Shown: positions 43,878 to 52,840 of the stretch, in pieces
Layout: each line of letters begins with the position of its first letter
Position numbering within the stretch: the stretch's first letter is position 1
From: Acidimicrobiales bacterium
GTDB lineage: Bacteria > Actinomycetota > Acidimicrobiia > Acidimicrobiales > Aldehydirespiratoraceae
Reading direction: 5' to 3'
Assembly: GCA_041394245.1 (NCBI GenBank)
Contig: JAWKIR010000003.1
Location: forward strand, 310,001-374,000
Length of the DNA stretch: 64,000 bases
Translations under genes and position numbers: made by a program
Notes under the pieces: model-generated
Databases searched by the model: none
What the model was told of the DNA's origin: nothing
Seen by the model: the letters and a program-made list of their open reading frames with translations, nothing else

Positions 43878-46073
43878 ATGTCGTCGTCTCTCGTGAAGCG
43901 AGCGCTGCTCACCCTCCTGCGGCCTCTGCAGTTCCTCGGCTACGCGCTGGTCGGTTTCGTCCCGCGGCGCATGGATCAGTGGGCGTTCGGCTGCTGGAGC
44001 GGCCACCGATTCGGCGACAACGCCGGCGCCGTGTTCTCGTATCTGGCCGAACACCCCGAGCACGGTCTCCGCACGGCGTGGATCACCAACGAACGGTCGA
44101 TCCGGCACCAGCTCCGGGCCGAGGGGCATCGCTGCTACACCGCGTGGTCACCGGGCGGAATGTGGTTCGCCGCCCGGGCCGGTGTCTTCGTCTACGACTC
44201 GCTCCCGAAGGACATCAACTTCTGGCTCTCGCGTGGTGCCCGACTCGTCCACCTCCGTCACGGAATCGGGATCAAGAAGATCGAGCGGGCGATCGACGCG
44301 CCCGGCCACCGGCTCTACAAGCTCTTCCACGGCACACCGCTGCAGCGACTGGTGTGGCGCACCCTGCTCCCGTGGCACGTACCCACCCCCGACCTCCTCA
44401 TGTCGTGCTCGCCGATTCACGCGAGCCAGGGCGAGTGGTTGTACGGGGTGCCGCCGGATCGCATCCGCATCACCGGATTCGCACGCCACGACCGTCTGCT
44501 CGCGTCGCCGATACAGGACCGCTCCGCCATCCCGACATTCGGCCGCAAGGTGCCCGACGACCGACCCGTCTTCATCTACCTGCCCACGTTCCGCGAGGGC
44601 CTCGGACGCCAGGCGTTCGATTGGGATGTGCTCGACGCCGCAGCCGCCGACGCCGGGATCACCATCGCGGTGAAGCTCCACTTCGTCGACGCCGACCGCG
44701 GGGTCCTCGGAACCGACCAGGTGACCCGGTCCGAGCACCTCCGCATGGTCGACCCGATGATCGACCCGTCGGAGACCTACCCCCACGCCGACGGCATGAT
44801 CACGGACTTCTCGAGTGCGCCGTTCGACTTCATGCTGCTCGAGCGACCGATCGTCTACTACGTGCCCGATGCCGAGGACTTCACGCGGGCTCGCCCGCTC
44901 ATGTATCGGCTCGAGGAGATCGCGGTCGGTCCGATCTGTGTCGACGGACCGGCGCTGACCGCAGCCCTCACCGCCGCCCGCGACCAAGGACTCGGCGCCC
45001 ACCGGGAGCGCTACGAGCAACTCCGCGACCTCTTCCACACGTATCCGCCGGGTGACGCGTCGGCCCGTGTGGTCGACGCCGTGTTGGAGACGCTCGTCCA
45101 CGGCAAGGAGGACCCGTCGCTCCCCTACCGTCATCAACACCGCCCGGATCGGCCACGCGAGGAGATGCTGGCGATACCGGCCCCTCCGGGCGCACCGGAC
45201 CCGGGCGCCGACCGATCCGGGGCCGACCCCCGACCGGCCCCGGCGGGTCGCGGCATCGAGCCCGGCGAGGTGCTGGAGATTCCGGACCATCCGCCGCTCG
45301 TGATCGAGTCGGTCATCCAGCGCAACTGGTCGCGGGTCGGCATCGCCTCGAACGACGACGGCCGGTTCTTCGTGAAACAGTTCATCGACCGCATCGGCCG
45401 GTCCCACGAGCGCGGGTACGACGGCGACGAAGCCGCGCTCGCCGCGGTCGGCGACCGAATCGGCGATGTCCGCGTCGTTCCCGTCGTCGGCCGCATCCCC
45501 GAACGATTGATCACGGTCTCGCCCTTCGTCGAGATGTCGACCCTCGAGTCGATCTCGCGCCGGCACCGCAAGGGCGCGGCCGACGCTCGGCGCGTCGGTC
45601 AGGCGATGGCCGACATCCTCCTGGCCTGTCGCCTGGAGGATGATCCCGACACGGTCCGAACCTGGAAGGGGATGGACCCGAAGAACATCGGTTGGTCCGA
45701 CGACGGCACCCTCTGGTTGTTCGACTTCGGCCCGCTGGTCGACATTCCGCTCCATGTCGCCGCCGCCCGTGTCATGGCGGCCGGGCTCCTCTCGCGCTGG
45801 GTGGCCCGTCCCGGGCTCCATCTCGTCGCCCCGGAGCCGTGGTTGCTGCGCAGCGTCTGCGCGCCCCTCGCTCCGCTGACCGACCTGCACGAAGTCGAGA
45901 AGGTCCTCCGCCAGCACCACGACCTACGCCAACGCGAGCCGCAGCGCCAGGGCGCACGGGCGTTCGCCACCCGGATCGGGCTCAACACCCTGGGTCGGGT
46001 GCACTGGGCGGTGCTCAACCGTGAAGCGCGGAGGCTTCTCGCCGACCGCTCGTCCGGGGTGCGTCAGTCGTAG
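43878..46073 (+). CDS. CDP-glycerol glycerophosphotransferase-like protein fused to a kinase-like domain
   Basis: Residues ~1-410 match the TagB/TagF family: LRHGIGIKKIE (H128), FIYLPTFREG (232-241) and ITDFSSAPFDFML (308-320). This family links glycerol- or ribitol-phosphate units from CDP-polyols. A Pro-rich linker (415-460) leads to a second domain (465-731) with kinase features: FVKQFID (K500), GMDPKNIGW (D600, N603) and LFDFGP (D616-F-G). Both lie in one uninterrupted frame of 731 codons. The fused kinase could phosphorylate a sugar or lipid acceptor in the same pathway. The ATG at 43878 is chosen; an ATG at 43794 is possible. Confidence 0.85.
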   Translation: MSSSLVKRALLTLLRPLQFLGYALVGFVPRRMDQWAFGCWSGHRFGDNAGAVFSYLAEHPEHGLRTAWITNERSIRHQLRAEGHRCYTAWSPGGMWFAARAGVFVYDSLPKDINFWLSRGARLVHLRHGIGIKKIERAIDAPGHRLYKLFHGTPLQRLVWRTLLPWHVPTPDLLMSCSPIHASQGEWLYGVPPDRIRITGFARHDRLLASPIQDRSAIPTFGRKVPDDRPVFIYLPTFREGLGRQAFDWDVLDAAAADAGITIAVKLHFVDADRGVLGTDQVTRSEHLRMVDPMIDPSETYPHADGMITDFSSAPFDFMLLERPIVYYVPDAEDFTRARPLMYRLEEIAVGPICVDGPALTAALTAARDQGLGAHRERYEQLRDLFHTYPPGDASARVVDAVLETLVHGKEDPSLPYRHQHRPDRPREEMLAIPAPPGAPDPGADRSGADPRPAPAGRGIEPGEVLEIPDHPPLVIESVIQRNWSRVGIASNDDGRFFVKQFIDRIGRSHERGYDGDEAALAAVGDRIGDVRVVPVVGRIPERLITVSPFVEMSTLESISRRHRKGAADARRVGQAMADILLACRLEDDPDTVRTWKGMDPKNIGWSDDGTLWLFDFGPLVDIPLHVAAARVMAAGLLSRWVARPGLHLVAPEPWLLRSVCAPLAPLTDLHEVEKVLRQHHDLRQREPQRQGARAFATRIGLNTLGRVHWAVLNREARRLLADRSSGVRQS

Positions 46074-46831
46074 GCAGCGGGATCGAGCATGGCCACCTCG
46101 AGCCGGTGGAGGTCTCGCGCGGTGGTGAGCTTGAAGTTGGAACGAGGACTCTCGACGAGACCGATGTTGGCGTGGAGCCGGCGGGCGATGTCGAGTGTCG
46201 TCTCGCCGAGCCCACCCGTGCGCATCTGCTCGGCCACACCTCGGATGAGTTCGCAGCGATAGACGGTCGGGTCGACCGTGAAGCCGGTGACGTCACGCGC
46301 GATCAGCCAGTCGAGGTTGTCGTTGGCCCTGATGAACGTCGTCTCGTTGCTCGGCACGTAGGCCTGCATGCCGTCGTGCGTCTTCATTCCCTCGATACAC
46401 GCCTCGATGACGGAATCGGGGGTGTTGGGCGAGGCCGCGTTGCGCAGGACCACTCCGGTGTGCGGGTGCGTCGCCGGCGGGATGGCATCGACGCCGGCCA
46501 TCACCGACTCGCGGCGGGTGTCGCCGCCGCGGACCAGGCGAATGGGGGCATCGGGGAGGAACTCGTCGACCATCTCGGCGATCGGCTCATGGGTCGACTC
46601 GGACACGACGACGACCACATGGTGGCCGAGCCGGTGGTGCTGATCGAGCGCGTGGATCACGATGGGCCGCCCCAGCAGGTCCAACAGCTGCTTCGGACGA
46701 TCGCCGCCGACCCGGGTTCCCTTGCCCGCGGCCAGCACGAGCGCCACGGGAGTATGGGGGTCTACTGCCGCGTCCGGTGCCGCGCGATCATCTCGCTGAT
46801 CCCCGTCCGAAGGTCTGGAATGTCGGGACAT
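46064..46831 (-). CDS. IspD/TarI-family cytidylyltransferase
   Basis: The 255-residue protein has the nucleotide-binding signature LVLAAGKGTRVGGDRPKQLL, GGDTRRESVMAG and SNFKLTTARDLHRLE near the C-terminus, matching IspD/TarI/TarI-like CTP-transferases. The catalytic HDAxRP segment of IspD reads RNAASP, so the chemistry or acceptor may differ. Next to a CDP-polyol transferase, synthesis of a CDP-polyol (e.g. CDP-ribitol or CDP-glycerol) is more likely than a role in isoprenoids (inference). The first 27 residues overlap the epimerase gene; a GTG near VALVLAAG is an alternative start. Confidence 0.75.
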   Translation of the reverse strand: MSRHSRPSDGDQRDDRAAPDAAVDPHTPVALVLAAGKGTRVGGDRPKQLLDLLGRPIVIHALDQHHRLGHHVVVVVSESTHEPIAEMVDEFLPDAPIRLVRGGDTRRESVMAGVDAIPPATHPHTGVVLRNAASPNTPDSVIEACIEGMKTHDGMQAYVPSNETTFIRANDNLDWLIARDVTGFTVDPTVYRCELIRGVAEQMRTGGLGETTLDIARRLHANIGLVESPRSNFKLTTARDLHRLEVAMLDPAAYD

Positions 46832-47679
46832 GCGAATTCGCTCATCAAAGAGATGTCGGCAAGAGTCCGATCCAAGGTACCCGGCCGGGGTTCGGAATAG
46901 GTGACCTCGAGATCGCGGCAGACATGGGCATCGAAGACCGCGACCAATTCGGCGAGTGTGGTGGAGGTCCCGCTTCCGACGTTGAGACGGGGCGGCGGCG
47001 CAGTCGAGGACGTCGCGGCGGCGACGACGACATCGGCCACGGTGTCGAGATGCACGAAGTCACGGGAGTAGTCGGGCCGACCCGAGAGGACTGCCGCGGT
47101 GCCGCTCAGCAGGGCATCGAGGAGCGCGCCGCAGTACCCCGTGCGCAGGTCCATGGCGGGTCCGTACACCGAGAAGGGTCGCAGCGCGCACACCTCGAGC
47201 GGCGTGTGCTCCGCGAAATGGTTGCAGAAGCTCTCCGCCGCGTACTTGCCGAGTGAGTACTCGTCGGCGGGCCGGACGAGATCGGACTCGTTCGACGCCC
47301 CGTCGACGTCGACCGGACCGTAGATCTTCGCGCTCGACAGGTGGACGAACCTCGAGACGCCGGCACCGACCGCGGCTTCGAGCATGTTGTAGGTCCCGTT
47401 GACGTTGACCTCGACGTGACGATTCGGATGCCGCACCACCTCGTCGGCCTGGTGGATACCGGCCCCGTGGACCACCACATCGACACCGCGCAGGAGCGGC
47501 CCGATGAGCGTGGGGTTCGTGATGTCGGCGAAATGCACGGCGAGGTTCTCGTGCGGAGTCGGCGCCACGGCGCCGATCCGCGGGAGATCCACGACGCTCA
47601 CCCGATCTCCGCGTTGGAGGAACCGCCGAACGGCCTCACCGCCGATGTAGCCCAGCCCTCCGGTGACGAGTACGTGCAT
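46762..47679 (-). CDS. NAD-dependent epimerase/dehydratase
   Basis: Extended SDR of 305 residues. It has the Rossmann motif MHVLVTGGLGYIGGEAVRRF, DITNP, the catalytic Ser region HLSSAKIYGP and YSLGKYAAE (YxxxK). These enzymes act on nucleotide sugars (GalE/RmlD-like), so a sugar precursor of the local polymer is probable. The ATG at 47679 lies 5 bases after the stop of the priming-transferase fusion gene. Its 3' end overlaps the start of the cytidylyltransferase frame by 70 bases. Confidence 0.88.
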   Translation of the reverse strand: MHVLVTGGLGYIGGEAVRRFLQRGDRVSVVDLPRIGAVAPTPHENLAVHFADITNPTLIGPLLRGVDVVVHGAGIHQADEVVRHPNRHVEVNVNGTYNMLEAAVGAGVSRFVHLSSAKIYGPVDVDGASNESDLVRPADEYSLGKYAAESFCNHFAEHTPLEVCALRPFSVYGPAMDLRTGYCGALLDALLSGTAAVLSGRPDYSRDFVHLDTVADVVVAAATSSTAPPPRLNVGSGTSTTLAELVAVFDAHVCRDLEVTYSEPRPGTLDRTLADISLMSEFACPDIPDLRTGISEMIARHRTRQ

Positions 47680-47684
47680 CGTCG

Positions 47685-49538
47685 CTACGGAAGCTGGATC
47701 AGGTCGCCCGCGTCGTCCGCGTCGCCTGTCTGGGTGGACTCGATGATCCCGGGACGACCGGCGGACGCCATGTACAACTCGATGAAGGTCTCGGCCACGG
47801 TTTCCACCGACGCTGCCCGGCGATGGCGCTCGGCGCGGTCGGCACGCATCGCCGGGGGCTGATCGAGTTGCGGGGCGCCCAGCGCCGACCGCAGAACGCC
47901 TTCGGCATCGGCGCGCACTGCGCCGTCGTCGCCGACGACGATCTCGGATCCGCCCACGGGGGTGGTGAAGACCGGGAGACCGCACGCCAAGGCTTCGAGA
48001 ATGACGAGGCTGAAACCCTCACCCAGCGAGGGGACCACGAGCGCGTCGGCGGCGCCCATGAGCCGGTGGACGTCGTCGCGCCAGCCCAGGATCTCGACAC
48101 CGTCGGTGGCGAGCTCTTCGATCTCTTGGCGCAGGGCACCGTCACCGATGAGCGCGAGTCGGTGGCCGGCGACGTCGAGGTGGCGCCAGGCCCGCAGGAG
48201 TGCGGTCTGGTTCTTGCGATGGCTGAACTCACCGACGCACAGCAGCACCCGTTCACTGCCAGGCCACCCGGCCTCGAGTCGGGCCCGGTTGCGCTCTGCC
48301 GGCGACAGTGGCACGAAGTCGGTCAGGTCGACGAGGGGACGCACGCGTTCTGTTGCCCGGCCACGAGGCGCGTCGGCGGCCTCCTGATCGCTCAGGACCA
48401 TCAACATGTCGGCGCGGGAATCGAGCAGCCGTTCGACGGATCGGGCGACGGAGCCCGCGGCGCGATGCTTCGTCGAGAGGTGGCCCCAACCGTGGGGCTG
48501 ATAGAGCACCGGGACGTCGAGGGAGATGGCCCGGGAGGCGAAGCCTGCGAACGTCGCGTGCGCATGCACGACATCGATCCGCTCGTCGGCCACGGTGGAA
48601 CGGATCTTGCGGCCCACCGACAGCACGTCCTGCGGACGACGGCGCCACGGCACGGTGATCACCTTGTCGGCCCACGGTGAGAAGTCCCAGGTCTGCCGGT
48701 CGCTCGTGAGCACCACCGATTCCACCCCTCGTGCCGCGAGCTCCTGGCCGAGCTGATGCACATAGGCGGGAACGCCGGAGATCCCCGGCTCCAACACGTG
48801 CAACACGCGCAACGGTCGCGACTCGACGCCGACGCCGGCGGCCGGGGCGGGGGCCGGGGCGGCCGGCGCCGACCGGGGCCCGACGCCGAGGAACAGGCCG
48901 ACGGTGCGGAGCGCGATACCGAGGTCGCGGCGGAAGGTCAGGTCACCGACATAGAGCGCGTCGAGATGCACGCTCATGTGCACGAAGCCGGCCCGCAGCT
49001 CCGACACCTGCCACTCGCCGGTCATACCCGGCCGGACGAGATGCCGCGGATGGTCGACCAGGTCGAACTTCTCGGCGACCGCCGGTAGCTCCGGTCGTGG
49101 GCCGATGAGGCTCATCTCGCCGCGCACCACGTTGACGAGCTGGGGAAGCTCGTCGAGCGACAGACGCCGGATCAGACGCCCGAACGGGGTGTGGCGGGGG
49201 TCGTCTTCGGGGGCGTGATACGGACGAGGACCGAGCACCGATTCGTCCCACGGCTCCTCGGGCTTCATCGACCTGAACTTGAGCATGGTGAAGGGCTCAC
49301 CGCCGACCGTCAGCCGTCGTTGGCGGAAGATCACGGGCCGTCCCATGGTGATGGCCACACCGATCCCCACGATCAGCATCAGAGGAGTGAAGAGGATCAG
49401 CAGCACGACCCCGGCGACGAGATCGATGGGCCGCTTGAGGAAGCGTTCGTAGGCGCTGCGCCGGCGCGCCGAAGCATCGATCTGCAGCGACCGAGACTCG
49501 CTCGTCTCGTCGACATCGACGGGGTGGAGAGGTGTCAT
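47685..49538 (-). CDS. Priming glycosyl-1-phosphate transferase fused to a GT4 glycosyltransferase
   Basis: Residues 30-222 are a bacterial sugar transferase of the WbaP/WcaJ C-terminal type: one membrane helix (39-60), FRQRRLTVGGEPF, LKFRSM (87-91), SLDELPQLVNV (D129-E130) and SLIGPRPE. It starts a unit on undecaprenyl phosphate. An Ala/Pro linker (222-240) leads to a GT4-type transferase (243-595) with HVLEPGISGVPAYVHQL, FSHRKNQTALL and PSLGEGFSLVILEALACGLP. Both are in one frame, so a single chain could attach the first and second sugars. Separate genes are the usual arrangement. Confidence 0.9.
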   Translation of the reverse strand: MTPLHPVDVDETSESRSLQIDASARRRSAYERFLKRPIDLVAGVVLLILFTPLMLIVGIGVAITMGRPVIFRQRRLTVGGEPFTMLKFRSMKPEEPWDESVLGPRPYHAPEDDPRHTPFGRLIRRLSLDELPQLVNVVRGEMSLIGPRPELPAVAEKFDLVDHPRHLVRPGMTGEWQVSELRAGFVHMSVHLDALYVGDLTFRRDLGIALRTVGLFLGVGPRSAPAAPAPAPAAGVGVESRPLRVLHVLEPGISGVPAYVHQLGQELAARGVESVVLTSDRQTWDFSPWADKVITVPWRRRPQDVLSVGRKIRSTVADERIDVVHAHATFAGFASRAISLDVPVLYQPHGWGHLSTKHRAAGSVARSVERLLDSRADMLMVLSDQEAADAPRGRATERVRPLVDLTDFVPLSPAERNRARLEAGWPGSERVLLCVGEFSHRKNQTALLRAWRHLDVAGHRLALIGDGALRQEIEELATDGVEILGWRDDVHRLMGAADALVVPSLGEGFSLVILEALACGLPVFTTPVGGSEIVVGDDGAVRADAEGVLRSALGAPQLDQPPAMRADRAERHRRAASVETVAETFIELYMASAGRPGIIESTQTGDADDAGDLIQLP

Positions 49539-49542
49539 AATT

Positions 49543-49572
49543 CACACGAAGTGTGGGCCACTCCTCGTGGCC
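49543..49572. promoter_or_regulatory. Two adjacent small inverted repeats upstream of the priming-transferase gene
   Basis: CACAC-N3-GTGTG (49543-49555) and GGCCAC-N5-GTGGCC (49556-49572) abut each other, ending 5 bases from the ATG at 49538. They may fold in the mRNA leader and affect translation, or serve as operators. No ribosome-binding site is otherwise visible before this ATG. Confidence 0.4.
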
Positions 49573-49607
49573 AACGCAAGAGCTTGGCCGAGAACTGGCC
49601 GAAAGAC

Positions 49608-50528
49608 TCATGTCACGTGGAGTGAACCGGCGTGAACCGCAAGACGACGCCGCAACGGCCAGGCCCGGGCGCCGGCTCGGTCGGCTCGCAGCGAACCGCG
49701 CAGGCTGATGCCCGACTCGTCCATCGCCGCCATCGCCACCACCGCCCGTGAGATCCGTCGATCGGTGGGCGTCAGAGGACTGTCAGTGAGCCGGCGCGCC
49801 GCCGCGACCGACCACGCCAGGTAGTCGTTGCGGCGGGCCCGACCGATGGATCCGGTGCCGCCCGCACCCCCCGTGGCGGTGTCTGCGTGCCGACGCCAGC
49901 GAAGGGTCGGCACCGCGAGCAGGCGGAGCTCGCCGGCGTAGGCCGCGACGAGCGCGGTCCACCAGTCGTGCATCGTGGGCTCGTGGTCGAATGCGGTGAC
50001 CGCCTCGGCCAATGCCCGAGTCCCGATCATGGTCGCGCCGATCGCCGCGTTGACGAGCAGCAGCTCGCCGAACTCGGGCGGCCGACGCACACCCCGATCG
50101 GCCAGCGCCGACGCCCGCACCACCCTGGCGTTGTCGTCGGCGATCCAGGCGTCGGTGTAGACCGCCGCGATCGGCGCGGTCGCCCGTCGCAGCTCATCGA
50201 CCGACCAGGCGAGCTTGTGGCGTTCCCACACGTCGTCCTGGTCGCAGAACGCGAACATCTCGGTGTCGACCGCGGCGAGCAGCGCGAAGAACGACGCCGC
50301 CGGTCCGAGTCGACCACGGTCGTCGTCGATGATGTGGATCCGAGCGTCGGCGGCCGCATGACGTTGGAGGACCGCCCGCGTGCCATCGCTCGACCCGTCG
50401 TCGCGGCACACCATGGTCCAGTCGTCGAACGACTGGGCCCGCACCGAACGCAGCAACTCGTCGAGGTGGCGTTCACCGTCGAAAGTGGAGAGGAGTATGG
50501 TGAGCGCTGCGCGACCCGGGTCGGCCAT
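49608..50528 (-). CDS. Glycosyltransferase family 2
   Basis: GT2 protein of 306 residues with a GT-A fold: ILLSTFDGERHLDELLRSV, CRDDGSSDGT and FAFCDQDDVWE, where the DQD is the metal/nucleotide-sugar motif. It resembles rhamnosyltransferase-type members. Cytoplasmic, no membrane helix. The gene diverges from the next transferase gene across a short shared region and belongs to the polysaccharide cluster. Donor and acceptor are unknown. Confidence 0.88.
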   Translation of the reverse strand: MADPGRAALTILLSTFDGERHLDELLRSVRAQSFDDWTMVCRDDGSSDGTRAVLQRHAAADARIHIIDDDRGRLGPAASFFALLAAVDTEMFAFCDQDDVWERHKLAWSVDELRRATAPIAAVYTDAWIADDNARVVRASALADRGVRRPPEFGELLLVNAAIGATMIGTRALAEAVTAFDHEPTMHDWWTALVAAYAGELRLLAVPTLRWRRHADTATGGAGGTGSIGRARRNDYLAWSVAAARRLTDSPLTPTDRRISRAVVAMAAMDESGISLRGSLRADRAGARAWPLRRRLAVHAGSLHVT

Positions 50529-50576
50529 GGCCGTCAGTCTGGCGCTTCTCGTCCGCTCTCACGTGAGATACCTGTC

Positions 50577-51827
50577 CTGCCGCTGCTCCACGACCTCCTG
50601 GACCGGTTCCGGTGGCCCCGCCGGCGCACCCGACTTCCCGGGCCGCGCCGTCTGCGCGAGATCGCGAACGATCCGCGGCGGGCGATCGCGGCCCGGCGAT
50701 CGCGTCGTGCCCGTGGCGGGCCGCACGACGGCGAACGGCTCATCGGCCTCCTGATGATCCGCGATGAGGACGACATCCTCGACGACATGCTCACCTGCGC
50801 GACGCGCTGGTTCGACCGGATCCTGGTGCTCGACGGCACCGGCAACGGACCGGCCCGCACCCGGACCGACGAGATCCTCGCCCGGTTCCCCGAGATCGTC
50901 GTCCATCTCCGCGACGAGGACCTCGATCATCCGGCGCGCGACGGCGCCCGCCAGTACCTCCTCGCCGAGGCCCGACGCCGATTCGGGGTCGGTCACTGGA
51001 TCGGTGTCCTCCATGCCGACGAGTTCCTCGACCAGGACCCCCGCCCGATGCTCGCTGCCCGCAACCCGGCCCGCGACGCGTCGATCCGGGTGCGGCTCGT
51101 CCACACGTTCCTGCACACCTCCGACCGCCCCGGCTGGGAGGAGACGGCCGATCGACCGGTGCGCGAGCGCGTCGGCCACCTGATGTGGCCCGGCGTTCCC
51201 GAAGCCCGCTTCTTCTTCGATGCCGGCGACCGCGACTACGAGCCGATGCACCATGGCAAGGTCATCCCCACGTCGTTTCGCAACGGGCCGCTCGTCGACG
51301 GCTACGTGATCACCCAGTACAACGAACGCGACCCCGCCCAACTCCTCGACCGGGCCCGGGGTCGGGCCGAGAGCGAGTGGCAACGCGCCCACTACGGCAG
51401 GCTCGACAGCGGCATCGACGCCGCGTTCACCGACACGCTCGACCTGCCCGACTCGCCGTTCGCACCCGAGTTCGCCGGCGACCCCGAGGGGCCCTTCGTC
51501 GTCCGCCATCGCGCCGATGTGCCGGTCGGGCCCCTCGAAGCCCGACCCGACACACCTGTCGACGCGCCGGCGGCCGAGGTGTTCGGTTCGGCCCCGGCCG
51601 CAGCACTCGCGTCGCTCGTCGCCGCGCCGCGACGACTCGACGCGATCCGCTGGAACCACCTCATGCGCACGCGGTGGCGGCCGACATCGGGCGGTGACCT
51701 CCCCGGCTACGACGCCCTGATCCGCCACACCGCCTGGGTGCTCGGCAGCAGGCGGACCACCGAAGCCCAGCGGCGACAGGTCGCCGGCGAGCTCGTACAG
51801 CTCATGCGTGCGATCCTCGACGCATGA
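50577..51827 (+). CDS. Glycosyltransferase family 2-like protein (start uncertain)
   Basis: The protein begins with an Arg-rich region, then the GT2-like core LIGLLMIRDEDDILDDML, FDRILVLDGTGNG and GVLHADEFLDQ, which holds the DxD-like HADE motif. It continues to the TGA at 51827. No ATG, GTG or TTG lies between the divergent gene and the core: the nearest are a GTG at 50466, inside the neighbouring gene, and an ATG at 50754, which would cut the first strand of the fold. I place the start at a CTG (50577) as a compromise. The downstream GT2 gene overlaps as ATGA. Confidence 0.75.
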   Translation: MPLLHDLLDRFRWPRRRTRLPGPRRLREIANDPRRAIAARRSRRARGGPHDGERLIGLLMIRDEDDILDDMLTCATRWFDRILVLDGTGNGPARTRTDEILARFPEIVVHLRDEDLDHPARDGARQYLLAEARRRFGVGHWIGVLHADEFLDQDPRPMLAARNPARDASIRVRLVHTFLHTSDRPGWEETADRPVRERVGHLMWPGVPEARFFFDAGDRDYEPMHHGKVIPTSFRNGPLVDGYVITQYNERDPAQLLDRARGRAESEWQRAHYGRLDSGIDAAFTDTLDLPDSPFAPEFAGDPEGPFVVRHRADVPVGPLEARPDTPVDAPAAEVFGSAPAAALASLVAAPRRLDAIRWNHLMRTRWRPTSGGDLPGYDALIRHTAWVLGSRRTTEAQRRQVAGELVQLMRAILDA

Positions 51828-52741
51828 ACACACCTCTCGTGAGCGTGGTGGTCCTGAACTGGAACAGCGGCGACCTCGGCGCCGACGCCGTCTCGTCGGT
51901 CGCAGCCCAGACGTGGCCCGCCGTCGAGATCATCGTGGTCGACAACGCCAGCACCGACGACTCCCTCGATCGCATCGTCGAGCGCCACGACGACCTCACG
52001 ATCGTCCGCAACGACACCAACCTGGCCTTCGCCCAGGGGATGAACTCCGGTATCGCCGTCGCCAACGGACGGTTCGTCCTCCCCCTCAACTGTGACGCGA
52101 CCCTCGACCCCGACTATGTCGAAACCCTGCTCGGCGTGATGGAGCGCGAACCTCGGGCCGCCGCCGCCGGCGGTCGCGTCGAATCGACCCGGGCCGGCGA
52201 GTCGGGCCCGATCGAGATCACCGCGACGATGCGCACCCGTTCGCTCCCAACCGATCGGGCGATGATCTGCGACAAGCTCAACGGGGCGACGCCGCTGTTC
52301 CGACGAGACGCTCTCGATCAGGTGATCGAGATGTTCGGCGGCCCCTACGACCCCACCTACGACATGTACGGCGAGGACATCGACCTCGCCCTCACCCTCG
52401 GCCGGATGGGCTGGCGTTTCCACTACGAACCGACCGCCGTCGCACAGCACGTGCGGTCCTACGGCACCGCCCCGAAGGTGGCCGATCGACGCGGCCGGTT
52501 CCGCGTGTCGACGCTGACGAACCGCCACCGCAACATCATCCGCCACGCCCCCGGGGCGTGGTGGCTGCGCAGCGCCTACGCCCTGGCCCAGGACCTCGGC
52601 TTCGTGGTCATCCAGACCGCGAAGGGCGACCGGGCCGCAGCGCGTGACGTCGCGCAGGCCTGGCGACGGGTGCTCGCCCACCTCGGCGCCGACCGTCGAA
52701 AGCGGGCGATACTCGGCTCGCCCCGGCGGCCCGGTCGATAA
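51824..52741 (+). CDS. Glycosyltransferase family 2
   Basis: GT2 protein of 305 residues of the rhamnosyltransferase type. It has VSVVVLNWNSGDLGADAVSSV, VVDNASTDDSLD, LPLNCDATLDPDYV (DxD) and the acceptor-side YGEDIDLALTLGRMGW. The EDIDL motif is typical of WbbL-like enzymes. It overlaps the preceding gene as ATGA and is the last gene of the polysaccharide cluster before tRNA-Lys. Confidence 0.9.
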   Translation: MNTPLVSVVVLNWNSGDLGADAVSSVAAQTWPAVEIIVVDNASTDDSLDRIVERHDDLTIVRNDTNLAFAQGMNSGIAVANGRFVLPLNCDATLDPDYVETLLGVMEREPRAAAAGGRVESTRAGESGPIEITATMRTRSLPTDRAMICDKLNGATPLFRRDALDQVIEMFGGPYDPTYDMYGEDIDLALTLGRMGWRFHYEPTAVAQHVRSYGTAPKVADRRGRFRVSTLTNRHRNIIRHAPGAWWLRSAYALAQDLGFVVIQTAKGDRAAARDVAQAWRRVLAHLGADRRKRAILGSPRRPGR

Positions 52742-52751
52742 CCTGCCTCGC

Positions 52752-52825
52752 GGGCCGCTAGCTCATCGGGTTAGAGCAGGGGACTTTTAATCCCAAGGTG
52801 CCGGGTTCGAGTCCCGGGCGGCCCA
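52752..52825 (+). tRNA. tRNA-Lys (anticodon TTT)
   Basis: A 7-bp acceptor stem (GGGCCGC/GCGGCCC), D-arm with GCTCATCGGGTTAGAGC, anticodon loop CTTTTAA giving anticodon TTT, and a T-arm with GGTTCGAGTCC form a full cloverleaf of 74 bases with discriminator A. The 3' CCA is not encoded. Confidence 0.95.
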
Positions 52826-52840
52826 CGACGTTCACTTCGT

